Positions 28,960-40,099 of a stretch of 64,000 nt of DNA are shown piece by piece (the stretch's first letter is position 1; each line of letters opens with the position of its first letter). A model generated the notes under the pieces. It had not been told where the DNA came from and did no database searches. It saw only the letters and a program-made list of their open reading frames with translations. The DNA lies in contig CAIIXF020000007.1 in NCBI GenBank assembly GCA_903813345.2, forward strand, positions 9,927,730 through 9,991,729. The letters are read 5' to 3'. The translations under genes were made by a program, and so were the position numbers. Source of the stretch: Owenia fusiformis (taxonomy: Eukaryota; Annelida; Polychaeta; Sabellida; Oweniidae).

Positions 28960-30411
28960 CTTATCTGCTTATGAATATAAATCCTGTTGAGTTTTTGTCT
29001 TTTCTCTTATTTCAAGCTGTTTTCAGGTCAAAGTCAAGATTCAGAATGATTTTCTAAGTTGTAGCAACAATCAATAAATTTTGTAAACATTGTGTCTATT
29101 AGTAACATGTGTGATGTCACTATAAAAGCAATGTGGTCAGATTTTTAGGTGTATGACATCACAATAGGTGTGAAGATTCTTTATGGTAACTGTTGCTAGG
29201 GTATCATTGGAAGATTTGATTGATGACATCATAGTCATCATATGATGACAACATTGTTTGTTTGTTTTATTATACTGGGTTCCTGGAGATTCATTACCAT
29301 CTGCATTAATTTTAGAGTGAGGCTAACAACCCTGCGTTAAGTTTAGTTGTAAATGTATTTTTCAACTGGTACTGGTTGTTAGTGAACATTCAATTCAAAA
29401 CTTTGATCAAATTCGACTACTTTCCGATGAACATTTGGCTTTGAGATTTTGATCATATATATCTAATTAAAATTCTCACAATCTGAGAGATCCTGTCAGT
29501 AAATTGTTGAAACTTAATAATTCAATAGAATCTTCCGAGTACATGCATGCATTGGATGAAAATACCTTATAGTGCATCAGGTCATTGTATTCCAAGCAGT
29601 ATTCTATGTAGAGAAGTTAGGAGTTGCTATCACTCATTTTCTACCAAAGTGAAATCTATTTTAGATACCATCATGGACATCAATGATATTTTGTATACTC
29701 AAGTGTCAACTAACTTTTTAAAATACTTTAGCAAGTAACAAGAATGATGTGAATATACGACAGAAATGGGCATGTTCACGATATTGTCTATTTCAAGTGA
29801 AACCATTGAATAATGTTTTGTCATATCAGAATGAATACATGTATGCCATCACTTGATGTCGTAGTGACATTAACTAGTAATGAATGGCAATAGACCAATA
29901 ATGAATGGCAATGGACCAATTAAAAGCTCTAAAACCTAGTAATGCATGCCAAAGCTACATGTAGCTATATGTGAAAATATATTAGACTTCAGTCATGTTA
30001 GTGCGTAATGTGGATTCTGGGGGCCATTGACAGAAACTTCATAAAGTTAAGAATTTGTAAAGTCCATTGTTCTCTAACTGTGACGTCATTATATCCAAGG
30101 TAACAACAATTGATTTACGAATTCGTAACTTTATGAAGTTTCTGTTAATGGAAATTAGTCATCATGAAATTAATATACCTATTATATATAACTGCACATT
30201 TTACTCAAGACAAACAGTATTCAAATTAAGATTCAACAAATTTATTAACATTTTTAGAGAAATTAATATAATATAAAAATATATGTACATAATGCTAGAT
30301 CTAGTATTACATGCTTTCATCCCTTAAAAATCAGTATATACATTTATACAAATTCAAACATTTATAATATATAATTGTACAACAATTGTTACATTTTGTT
30401 TCAATCATAAC
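28960..30411. other. Intergenic region upstream of the small coiled-coil gene
   Basis: AT-rich, no convincing coding sequence. It includes several TGATGTCAC/GATGACATCA motifs (29110-29240) that are CRE-like and may belong to the small gene's promoter. A short tandem duplication AATGAATGGCAATAGACCAAT occurs near 29880-29920. Around 30020-30160 a short dyad (GAAACTTCATAAAGTTAAGAATTTG / ACGAATTCGTAACTTTATGAAGTTTC) marks a small foldback. Confidence 0.4.
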
Positions 30412-31639
30412 TAGGTAGTAAGCTAGGACACAAAAATGTTTTTACCAGTGAACAAATTGAAATTACTTGTTTCTTATGTATTTTTATGTGATACTTCAGA
30501 ATTTTTTTGTCTGACGCGCCGTATCCGGGGCGAAAGTTGCCAAAGTGGGGTTTTAGACCCTAATATAGAAAATAACAGGGGGTACTTTATTATCCTTGAA
30601 TAACTTTTTCAGTTGATCCTTAATCATCACAATAACTTTACTGGAAGTTGTTAATATCATTCTTAACTAGTATGCAAAGTTTCAATGATCTGCCATTAAT
30701 GGTTGTCATGGAAACCATGATCTTTGTTGAAAAAGTCCATATTTAGGTAAAACCTTTACCTCTACATCATACAGAATATGCATTATTTTTCAAATCAACA
30801 GATATCAGAACATGTTAGTACTCTAAAAATTATCAGGACAGTTCAGACATTTGTTTAAATATAATGGATATTGTTATTCACATGATTGGTAAGTGTCAAA
30901 GACCATACAATTACATAGGTGATCAAAAGTGGGCGTCGCCCTTATAATAGAAGGTGATTACCATTACCGTTAAATACAGATTTTAAGTTGACTTGAGATA
31001 CAATTATAATGTACTTCTATTACCATAATCTATATCAAGCAATTCTGGTAGATACATATAAGTGTTGTAGGTATTACATCATGCTAGGGATGGGGGGGGG
31101 GGTATGTGGGGGGGGGTACATGGGGGTAGAGGTAACCAGCCTTATATAAAACTCATATTTAAAGTTTTAGTTTCATGTGGTACATCTTTTGGATCTTGTT
31201 CTGATTTATCTCAATATATAGGATATTGCAATTTACATTATTGGAAAGTGTCAAAGACCATACAATTACAATACAAATGTGATCAAAGATGGGCTTTGCC
31301 CTCATAATGATAATAGATTACTACCATTTTCTATAAATATGGAGTTTAACTTATGAGGTACAATTATACTGAATTTCTATTACCTTAATTCATATTAAGC
31401 ATTTCTGGAAAACACATTTAAGTCTTGATGTTATTCCAACAGGCTGGGGGGGGGGGTTCGAATGTGGGGATGGGGGGCAAAGCTAGTCAGGATTAGTTAT
31501 AAATCTCATCAACATAATTTTGGATCTTATAGGGTATATCTTCTGGGTCATCTTCTGATTCTTCCCCTAGTGTTAAGATATCAACAATCTCTTGTGGTAG
31601 AATATCTATTGTTACCTACTGAACTTCCAGATTTTTTAG

Positions 31640-32498
31640 TGTTACAGTATTATGTTTTATTATATTCACATTAAGTTTAGTTTATCTATATGTATATACT
31701 GTAACTGATCTTTATTAGAGATCTTGGGTCAAGGTCACAATGACATTATACACTGTATCTTGTAAACAGGACTGAACTGAATGACTCGTTAACTCTTGAC
31801 CATCCAGAGAGTTCTAGAAAATATAACCATTCATTAAGACTTAATCATGTGACTGGAGATGTCCAATCAAAACTCAACAAGTAGTCTCAGTTCCAGAAGA
31901 TTCTTTCTAGATGATTCTTTCACACTATAAATAAAACTGCAAAGTGGACTCAGTAGCAGATAATTAAGTAATCATAACTGGACATCTCAAAGGAACTAAA
32001 TAAAGCAGAATTTCAAAGTTGATCAAAGGACATCTTCTTAGCAGAAAATAACAGACACATACTGTGGGAACATTTATAACACTACAAACACACAACCTGA
32101 GGACTTTATATGGACATATATTACAACATACATTATATACGGATTATCATATATATTCGTGGATTATCATAAACATTTGTGGATTATCATCAAACATTTG
32201 TGGATTATCATCAAACATTATTGGATACGAACATTATAGAATTACGACAAACATTATTGGATTATTACAAACATTGGAGAACATTAACGATTATTGAAAC
32301 CTTCGTGATCTGGAACATTCTCAAGGATCGTCAACGACATTTATCGACATCAAGAATAAGCCGTATCATTGATTGAACATCACTTAAGTATTAAACCTCC
32401 TTTATATTATTGTTATATTATTTAGTTTTCAAAACATAAATATATTGTTATCATATTTTAATTGCTGTTTTTACTTTCTGTTATTTTCGAACGTAACA
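31640..32498 (+). repeat. 5' LTR
   Basis: 859 bp, TG...CA termini. A TATAAATA motif at 31926-31933 is a likely promoter. Near 32155-32225 a unit of about 21 bp (GTGGATTATCATCAAACATT) is repeated in tandem. The short frames within the LTR come from this repeat and are not genes. Confidence 0.93.
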
Positions 32499-32503
32499 GA
32501 AAT

Positions 32504-32521
32504 TGGGGGCTCGTCCGGGAT
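32504..32521 (+). promoter_or_regulatory. Primer-binding site complementary to tRNA-Pro
   Basis: TGGGGGCTCGTCCGGGAT lies 5 nt after the 5' LTR. This 18-mer is the classical tRNA-Pro primer-binding sequence known from gammaretroviruses. Confidence 0.85.
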
Positions 32522-32610
32522 ACAACTACAACAAGCTAAAATTCAAATATTTCAAAATTCGAAATCCAAAACTTGTACATTTAAATTGTGAAGACAGCAA
32601 TTAATTGAAA

Positions 32611-35600
32611 ATGAGTTTTGAGGTTGAGACATTTTTAGGATCGCCCTCTTTGGAGGAATTTGACAGTTTAAAGAAAACTGAACTTCTGGCACTAGCAAAA
32701 CATGTTGGTTTGGCAGTAAAAACTTCATACCGAAAAGGTGCAATAAAAAATATTCTGGTGCCATATTTGGTGGCGGAAGAAATATTACCAGAAGAAGCAT
32801 TAAAGCTTACTGTAGAGCCAACCCAGCATGTTGATCCTACTGAATTTCAACAGCAATTACAAATGAGAGAACTTGAACTCAAATTACAAAATGAAATGAG
32901 AGAGAAAGAATTGCAAAATGAAAGAGAATTGAGAGAAAAAGAGTTAGAAATTCAAAGTGAAAAAGAAATAAAATTAAGAGAACAAGAAATTCAAAGAGAA
33001 ATTGAATTGAAACGTCTTGAGATAGAAGCTCAATCCAAAACTGATGAACATGCTACTATGCATCAACATTTTGAAAATAGGTTTGACGCTTCAAAATTTC
33101 TCAAATTTGTACCTAAATTTCAAGAGAAAAATGTTGATAAATACTTTACACATTTTGAAAAAGTCGCTCAGAGCCTAGACTGGCCTAAATCTGCATGGCC
33201 AGTTATGCTTCAGAGTGTATTCATTGGTAAAGCAAGTGAAATATTTGCCTCTCTCTCAGCAGAAGTATGCTCTGATTATGACCTTATTAAAAATGCAATT
33301 CTTAAAGCTTATGAACTAGTGCCAGAAGCTTACAGACAAAAATTTAGAAATGCCCACAAACAGAGTGACCAAACCCATGTTGAGTTTGCTCGAGAGCAAG
33401 AGCAGCTTTTTGACAGGTGGCTTGTCTCTAAAGATGTATCTGAAGAGTTTAAAAAGCTCAGAGAGCTTATGCTAATAGAACAATTTAAAAACTGTGTTCA
33501 GTATCACATTAGAACTTACTTAGATGAACACAAGGTAGAAACTTTAAGTCAAGCTGCCACCCTGTCTGATGATTATGCTCTTACTCATAAGGGTAGTTTT
33601 ATCAAAGGTAATCCTAACTCAAACTTTAGAGGTTATCAGGGTAACAAACCTTCATATGACTCTAAATCAAATCAGTCCTCATCATCAAATACATCAAACA
33701 AAGCAAAAGACCAGTCTAATTCATCACAGAGTTCTAGCTCAAAATCAGATCAATTAAATTCTTCAGGTCCAAAATCAAATGTCACCTGTAATTATTGTAA
33801 AAAGCCTGGTCATCTTATTTCTGAATGCTATAGGATTAAGAATAGAAGAGAGATGTCTGGTTCTGCTCATTCAAATGGTTGTGCTACAGTTCCCATTTCA
33901 AGAAAGCCCATTGTTTGGGATTCATATACTCATACTGAGAAATCCACTCATAGTGATATTATGGAGGATTATAAGCCTTTCATGTCGGAAGGATCTGTGT
34001 CACTGTCAAGTGATGGTACCAATTCAAAGCCAATTAAGATTCTTAGAGACACGGGTGCATCTCAGACTTTGTTGTTAGAAGGTGTCCTTCCTTTATCTGA
34101 GGAGTCATTCACAGGTACCCATATTTTGATGCAAGGCATTGAATTAGGTTTTACTAAAGTTCCCCTCCATCGTATTCATATCACATCGGAGTTAGTCAAA
34201 GGGCCAGTTATTGTTGGTGTTAGGCCACAACTTCCTGTTGAAGGAGTCGCATTGCTTTTAGGCAATGATTTAGCTGGGGGAAAGGTAACATTAGACCCCA
34301 TTGTTTCAGATCAGCCTTGTTCTATTGAGGATTCTGTCCAAGAGGACTCTGATATATATCCTGCTTGTGCTGTTACTAGGGCTATGGCTAAAAAGTTAGC
34401 TAATAGCGGGGATTCATCTGTGGGAGATGACTTTGATAGTGGGTTTTTAAGCTCCTTGTTTGATGATGAATGTCACTCACCACTTGTTAAAGATGGTCCT
34501 TATCCTATTTTAAAGGCAAATTCTTCATTGAAACAGTCTATTGTTCAAGCCAAGCAGCGATCTAATGAGGCATATTCTTCATTGAAAAAGCCTGTTGCCA
34601 GGGGTGATTCACCTTCTGAGCAGGATCACTATTTTAATGCGGTTTCGCCCGCTCTTGCTAGTCCTGATGAAGTTTCATCTTCTTCTGCTAGTGTTCATGA
34701 GGTTTCATCCCCTCCTTGTTCTGAGGTTTCATCCTCTATTTCTGATAGTGATTCTTTGAAAAATGATCCTCATTCTAAACACATGTTAATTTATGAACAA
34801 GAGCATGATCCATCACTCATTGATCTTCATAAAAGATGTCTTACTATTGATGAAGCTGACAAGGTCCCTGTTTGTTTCTACAAAAAGGATGGCATATTAA
34901 TGCGAAAGTGGAGACCTCCTGAAGCTTCCCCTGAAGACGATTGGGCAATTGTACATCAAATTGTTGTCCCAAATTCATATCATAAGGAAATCTTGAGTCT
35001 AGCTCATGATTCTCCCATGGCAGGTCATTTAGGAGTAACTAAAACATACCATAAAATACTCAATCATTTCTATTGGCCCAAATTAAAACAAGATGTCCAA
35101 GAGTATTGTAGGTCTTGTCATACATGTCAAATGGTAGGGAAACCTAACCAGAAAATTCCAACTGCTCCTTTACACCCTATACCTGCATTCGATGAACCAT
35201 TTAGTAAGGTTCTTATTGACTGTGTTGGTCCATTACCAAAAACAAAATCTGGTAATCAATATTTACTCACTATTCTTTGTATGGCCACACGGTTTCCAGA
35301 AGCGATTCCACTTAGAAATATCAAAGCCAAAAACATAGTGAAATCACTCATCAAATTTTTCACCTTAGTTGGACTGCCAAAAGATCTACAGTCTGATCAG
35401 GGCTCAAATTTCATGTCAGGCTTATTCCAACAAGTCATGGATACCTTGGGTATCAAACAGTGTAAGTCAAGTGCCTATCACCCAGAGTCTCAAGGAGCTC
35501 TAGAGCGTTACCATCAGACGCTTAAGACCATGATCAGAGCTTTCTGTTTTGAATATGAGAAAGACTGGGATGAGGGCATACCCTTGCTTCTGTTTGCTAC

Positions 35601-37584
35601 CAGAGAGGCTAAGCAAGAATCATTAGGGTTCAGTCCATTTGAGCTAGTATTTGGTCATTCTGTGCGTGGTCCACTGAAATTGCTCAAAGAAAAGTGGCTG
35701 TCAGAAACTAAAAAGTTTAATTTATTGAACTATGTCACTGGGTTTAAAGAGCGCCTATCAAAGGCTTGTGAAATAGCCAAAGAAAATTTGCAAAATAGCC
35801 AAGATAAAATGAAAACTTGGTATGACAGAAAAGTCAAAGAAAGATCATTCCAGCCTGGTGACAAAGTTCTTATATTACTGCCACTTCAGACAAATCCGCT
35901 ACAAGCGAAATTCTATGGTCCTTATGTAGTGGATTCCAAGGTCAATGACCTCAATTATATTGTCAAAACTCCAGATAGGCGCAAAGAAACACAATTGTGT
36001 CACATCAATATGATGAAAAGGTACTTTGAGCCAGACAAAGAGTATGGCTCAATTAAGCCTGTAGTCACTTTGGCACCTGCCCTAGTAAAAGAAACTGATC
36101 TACAAGATTCAGATGATACCAATTGTACTGATTTAGACTATGAAGATATCAAAGGTTTGTCTAGGTTAAAGAACTCTGAAGTATTATCAAATCTAGATCA
36201 TAAATTGCATCATGTGACAAATGATCAAAAACAGCAAGTCACAGAATTAATTCATGAGTTCACTGATATCTTCTCTGATGTACCGACTAAGACATCTATA
36301 GCTTATCATGATGTTGAAGTCCAAGATGTAACCCCTATTAAGCAACATGCTTATAGAGTAAATCCATCAAAATCTGAAGATTTGAGAGCTGAGGTCAATT
36401 ATATGTTAGAAAATGACATAATTGAAAAGAGCAATAGCCCATGGAGTTCACCTGCTTTCATTGTACCAAAATCAAATGGTGGACGTAGGCTAGTGGTTAA
36501 CTATATCAAGGTGAATCGAGTAACAAAGACCGATTCTTATCCAATACCACGAATTGACGACTGCATTGACAAAATTGGAACTGCTAAATATGTTAGTAAA
36601 TTTGATCTCCTCAAAGGATTCCTAGGGGTTCCATTAACTGAAAGAGCAAAACAGGTATCTGCCTTTGTTACTCCTGATGGTTTGTACCAATTTAAAGTTA
36701 TGCCATTTGGTATGAAAAATGCACCTGCCACATTTCAAAGAATGATGAATGGCTTATTAGCAGATCTTGAAAACACTGGTGTCTACATCGATGATGTAAT
36801 TGTGTATTCTGACACTTTTGATGAACATATGTGTTTGCTGCGTAAGTTGTTTGAAAGAATCTCTCTAGCCAATTTAACCATCAATTTAGCTAAGAGTGAA
36901 TTTTGTAAAGCAACAGTTGAATATCTGGGCCATGTGGTAGGTCAAGGACAGGTTAAACCAGTGAGTGCCAAATTGGAATCAATTACACAACTCCCAGCTC
37001 CTACTAACAAGAAAGAATTAATGAGAAGTCTTGGAATGGCTGGCTTTTATAGGAAGTTTTGTCCAAATTTCTCTTCAATTGCTCTTCCATTGACCAATTT
37101 ACTTGGGAAAAACATCAAATATGTGTGGTCTGAGCAATGTCATACAGCCTTTGATAAAATCAAGGCCATACTTAGTGAAGAACCAGTGCTTGTTGCACCT
37201 GATTTTAGCAAGCCATTCAAAATTCAAGTAGATGCTTCTGATGTAGGAATGGGGGCTGTCCTATTACAAGAAAAGGATGGTATTGATCATCCAGTGTGTT
37301 ATTATTCAAAGAAATTTGATAAACATCAGAAAAACTACTCTACCATAGAAAAGGAATGTCTAGCATTACTTCTGTCATTGCAACATTTTGAAGTATATGT
37401 TAGTGCACCAGTTCATGCAGTTACTGTATTTACTGATCACAATCCGCTGACATTCCTTCATAGAATGAAGAACAAAAATCGTAGATTGTTGAGGTGGAGT
37501 CTGTTATTGTCAGAGTACAATCTTGACATAAGACACATCAAAGGCAAGGATAATTTAATTGCTGATACTCTTTCAAGAGTGTAA
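32611..37584 (+). CDS. Gag-protease-integrase-RT-RNase H polyprotein
   Basis: 1657 codons without a stop. The first ATG is at 32611; two in-frame codons before it are not ATG. Gag has a Glu/Lys/Arg-rich coiled coil at about 85-150, a retrotransposon gag core at about 165-320 and a CCHC zinc knuckle at 393-406. The aspartic protease has DTGAS at 480-484. A Ser-rich spacer follows. Integrase has an HH-CC zinc module (about 799-840), catalytic D870, D929 and E965 (35 residues between the last two), and a GPY/F-like FYGPYVV module near 1095. RT follows at about 1250-1400 with YIDD at 1392-1395. RNase H is last (QVDASDVGMGAVL; TDHNPL; IADTLSRV at the end). Integrase lying upstream of RT is the Ty1/copia order in a Ty3/gypsy-type sequence, the hallmark of Gmr1 elements. 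Confidence 0.95.
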   Translation: MSFEVETFLGSPSLEEFDSLKKTELLALAKHVGLAVKTSYRKGAIKNILVPYLVAEEILPEEALKLTVEPTQHVDPTEFQQQLQMRELELKLQNEMREKELQNERELREKELEIQSEKEIKLREQEIQREIELKRLEIEAQSKTDEHATMHQHFENRFDASKFLKFVPKFQEKNVDKYFTHFEKVAQSLDWPKSAWPVMLQSVFIGKASEIFASLSAEVCSDYDLIKNAILKAYELVPEAYRQKFRNAHKQSDQTHVEFAREQEQLFDRWLVSKDVSEEFKKLRELMLIEQFKNCVQYHIRTYLDEHKVETLSQAATLSDDYALTHKGSFIKGNPNSNFRGYQGNKPSYDSKSNQSSSSNTSNKAKDQSNSSQSSSSKSDQLNSSGPKSNVTCNYCKKPGHLISECYRIKNRREMSGSAHSNGCATVPISRKPIVWDSYTHTEKSTHSDIMEDYKPFMSEGSVSLSSDGTNSKPIKILRDTGASQTLLLEGVLPLSEESFTGTHILMQGIELGFTKVPLHRIHITSELVKGPVIVGVRPQLPVEGVALLLGNDLAGGKVTLDPIVSDQPCSIEDSVQEDSDIYPACAVTRAMAKKLANSGDSSVGDDFDSGFLSSLFDDECHSPLVKDGPYPILKANSSLKQSIVQAKQRSNEAYSSLKKPVARGDSPSEQDHYFNAVSPALASPDEVSSSSASVHEVSSPPCSEVSSSISDSDSLKNDPHSKHMLIYEQEHDPSLIDLHKRCLTIDEADKVPVCFYKKDGILMRKWRPPEASPEDDWAIVHQIVVPNSYHKEILSLAHDSPMAGHLGVTKTYHKILNHFYWPKLKQDVQEYCRSCHTCQMVGKPNQKIPTAPLHPIPAFDEPFSKVLIDCVGPLPKTKSGNQYLLTILCMATRFPEAIPLRNIKAKNIVKSLIKFFTLVGLPKDLQSDQGSNFMSGLFQQVMDTLGIKQCKSSAYHPESQGALERYHQTLKTMIRAFCFEYEKDWDEGIPLLLFATREAKQESLGFSPFELVFGHSVRGPLKLLKEKWLSETKKFNLLNYVTGFKERLSKACEIAKENLQNSQDKMKTWYDRKVKERSFQPGDKVLILLPLQTNPLQAKFYGPYVVDSKVNDLNYIVKTPDRRKETQLCHINMMKRYFEPDKEYGSIKPVVTLAPALVKETDLQDSDDTNCTDLDYEDIKGLSRLKNSEVLSNLDHKLHHVTNDQKQQVTELIHEFTDIFSDVPTKTSIAYHDVEVQDVTPIKQHAYRVNPSKSEDLRAEVNYMLENDIIEKSNSPWSSPAFIVPKSNGGRRLVVNYIKVNRVTKTDSYPIPRIDDCIDKIGTAKYVSKFDLLKGFLGVPLTERAKQVSAFVTPDGLYQFKVMPFGMKNAPATFQRMMNGLLADLENTGVYIDDVIVYSDTFDEHMCLLRKLFERISLANLTINLAKSEFCKATVEYLGHVVGQGQVKPVSAKLESITQLPAPTNKKELMRSLGMAGFYRKFCPNFSSIALPLTNLLGKNIKYVWSEQCHTAFDKIKAILSEEPVLVAPDFSKPFKIQVDASDVGMGAVLLQEKDGIDHPVCYYSKKFDKHQKNYSTIEKECLALLLSLQHFEVYVSAPVHAVTVFTDHNPLTFLHRMKNKNRRLLRWSLLLSEYNLDIRHIKGKDNLIADTLSRV

Positions 37585-37858
37585 TTCTATTTCTAAGAGG
37601 CTATTTGACTTATACTGCATATGCTTAAGGCTTTGTGCTAATATAATATAATAAAAGATTGTACTTCGAGTGTGATTTGATAATATTATTGTAATATGCT
37701 TTTGGGTTTTACTCAGTCTGTAACTATATAAATAGTATTGCATTTGACTATTGTAAACAAATGTTATGTAAGTCTCAACCTCATCTTTGAAAAATTGTAA
37801 CCCTCGCCACACCAGATATTATTGTAAAAGTTTTTCATTATATTCAAACTTTTCTTTT

Positions 37859-37869
37859 AAGGAGGGAGG
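37859..37869 (+). promoter_or_regulatory. Polypurine tract
   Basis: AAGGAGGGAGG directly abuts the 3' LTR and would prime plus-strand DNA synthesis. Confidence 0.8.
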
Positions 37870-38728
37870 TGTTACAGTATTATGTTTTATTATATTCACA
37901 TTAAGTTTAGTTTATCTATATGTATATACTGTAACTGATCTTTATTAGAGATCTTGGGTCAAGGTCACAATGACATTATACACTGTATCTTGTAAACAGG
38001 ACTGAACTGAATGACTCGTTAACTCTTGACCATCCAGAGAGTTCTAGAAAATATAACCATTCATTAAGACTTAATCATGTGACTGGAGATGTCCAATCAA
38101 AACTCAACAAGTAGTCTCAGTTCCAGAAGATTCTTTCTAGATGATTCTTTCACACTATAAATAAAACTGCAAAGTGGACTCAGTAGCAGATAATTAAGTA
38201 ATCATAACTGGACATCTCAAAGGAACTAAATAAAGCAGAATTTCAAAGTTGATCAAAGGACATCTTCTTAGCAGAAAATAACAGACACATACTGTGGGAA
38301 CATTTATAACACTACAAACACACAACCTGAGGACTTTATATGGACATATATTACAACATACATTATATACGGATTATCATATATATTCGTGGATTATCAT
38401 AAACATTTGTGGATTATCATCAAACATTTGTGGATTATCATCAAACATTATTGGATACGAACATTATAGAATTACGACAAACATTATTGGATTATTACAA
38501 ACATTGGAGAACATTAACGATTATTGAAACCTTCGTGATCTGGAACATTCTCAAGGATCGTCAACGACATTTATCGACATCAAGAATAAGCCGTATCATT
38601 GATTGAACATCACTTAAGTATTAAACCTCCTTTATATTATTGTTATATTATTTAGTTTTCAAAACATAAATATATTGTTATCATATTTTAATTGCTGTTT
38701 TTACTTTCTGTTATTTTCGAACGTAACA
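37870..38728 (+). repeat. 3' LTR
   Basis: Same 859-bp sequence as the 5' LTR, followed by the TTAG duplication. Confidence 0.93.
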
Positions 38729-38732
38729 TTAG

Positions 38733-38850
38733 AATCATTAAGTTTCCACCCATGCCCATCTGGTGCTGAAATATTAGCTTTTTCAAAATGGGCTATACGC
38801 CAGATAAGTGCCTGGTAGTTGGCTCTTGCTAAGTGATGCATTGGGGAGTC
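38733..38850 (-). pseudogene. Fragment of DNA-transposon protein, cut by the LTR element
   Basis: On the minus strand an open stretch reads MHHLARANYQALIWRIAHF followed shortly by DGHGWKLNDS. The RANYQA-IW and GHGW blocks are typical of a repetitive protein family in marine invertebrate genomes that also carries the GCNTVSA block at 39600-39820. Continuation across the retrotransposon (about 31490-31635, minus) gives PQEIVDILTLGEESEDDPED in a shifted frame, so the gene was already decayed or is frameshifted. Confidence 0.5.
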
Positions 38851-38995
38851 TTAACAAGGGGGAAGTAGACTAATATCTGTTCCTTCATTGTCAGTTATTG
38901 TTTTAGTATGGGGCCTAAACTTCTCTTTAAATAACACATATCTGGCTTAACACATATCTGGATTTGGGATATTTGAGGTTTCCCATACTAGTATT

Positions 38996-39613
38996 CAGGG
39001 TGTTTCATATGTATGCACCCCCCCTCTAAACTCATACATGTAGCATTGCCACCGTATCATATTACATATCATTTTGTGCCTTATGGAAAGTTACATAAGA
39101 TTCCAAAGTTTCAGAATCCAGGGGTGTCACTGACAAAAGTTATAATCTAGATTGTGGGTACCGGTCATTTAGACGGCAATTTCTGGTGATTTTGAGGACA
39201 ATTTAAAGGACAAATTTAGTTTCCGTATTGCACATTTCTTGCTATTGTCACCATGGCAGAGCTCAGTCCACATATCAGTGGCAGTTATGCACAAAGAGGT
39301 ATAGACAGGATTCATGGTGTGGCTTATAGGGAGTTTAGGGACCATGGGACCACCTTTATCGCCATAATTGGGTAGCAGACAAAGTGAACCGATCTCCAGA
39401 CAGGCATAAAAATCCTTACAAAAGTGCTTATAAATGACCCCTTACCCACATATTTTGTTGGATTGTATCTTTTTTCAGGGACACCTCTTGATTCTGAAAC
39501 TTTTCAGTCCTAATTAACTTTTCATAAGGAACAAAATGATATATAACATAATACGGTGGCAATGCTACATGTATGAGTTTAATGTATAAGGTGCATACAT
39601 ATGAAACACCCTG
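38996..39613. mobile_element. MITE with CAGGGTGTTTCATATG termini
   Basis: Left end CAGGGTGTTTCATATGTATG is complemented at the right by CATACATATGAAACACCCTG. The inverted similarity continues inward (ACTCATACATGTAGCATTGC and its complement) for about 200 bp. It is inserted in the interior of the long inverted-repeat element, between its two protein fragments. Confidence 0.82.
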
Positions 39614-39820
39614 TATATGGTATATACAAACTTTTCTACTTTACTGGTTGTTTCGTCATTTATGTCTGCTGAGAGTCCTAGTCCTTTGAATGTGTCTGTA
39701 TGATTCTCCACCTTTGCCATTGTTTTGAAAGGTGTTACTTTGCCCCTCCGAACCATGGCACTTACAGTGTTACACCCAGTGAAAGTGTGAAGTGCTGGGA
39801 GGGCTTCACATATTTCGGTA
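39600..39820 (-). pseudogene. Fragment of DNA-transposon protein with XPG-nuclease-like block
   Basis: The minus-strand frame includes EICEALPALHTFTGCNTVSA followed by MVRRGKVTPF. The LPALH-FTGCD-SA block is frequent in transposon-associated proteins and recalls the helix-hairpin-helix after the catalytic core of XPG/FEN-type nucleases. The expected Asp of GCD is Asn here. No full-length frame remains. Confidence 0.5.
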
Positions 39821-40099
39821 TGAAATGATGAGAAGAGGCTTGGCAGCAACTTAACCAAAGGGAAAAATATAATGCTAAGAAAATGCAAGGCCAAGAAATA
39901 TACTGACTATGAGACACAAAATTATGTTGATGAGATTTATACCTAAGGCTGGCTAGCATAGCCCCCCCCCCACACCCACCCATTCTATCCCCCCACTTCA
40001 AGACTTATATGTGTTTTCCAGAAATGCTTGATATGAATTATGGTAACAGATATACAGTATAATTGTATCTTATAAGTTAAACTCCATATTTAGAATTAA

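Larger units (their letters stand above)
31640..38728 (+). mobile_element. Intact Ty3/gypsy LTR retrotransposon, Gmr1 type
   Basis: A 7089-bp element with 859-bp LTRs at 31640-32498 and 37870-38728 that appear identical on inspection (constant 6230-bp offset, no indels, no mismatches noticed). Each begins TGTTAC and ends GTAACA. Flanks are TTAG at 31636-31639 and 38729-38732, a 4-bp target-site duplication. The single long frame encodes Gag, protease, integrase, reverse transcriptase and RNase H in that order. Identical LTRs and an open polyprotein indicate a recent insertion into the older inverted-repeat transposon. Confidence 0.95.

Noticed and set aside
32155-32225. CRISPR-like direct repeats
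   Set aside because: The units are contiguous tandem repeats without spacers, in an LTR of an animal retrotransposon.
32064-32376. Overlapping frames in each LTR with repeated SNICGLS-like peptides
   Set aside because: They arise from the 21-bp tandem repeat inside the LTR and recur identically in the other LTR.
32605-32610. Retrotransposon polyprotein starting two codons before the ATG
   Set aside because: The codon at 32605 is TTG; the first ATG is at 32611.
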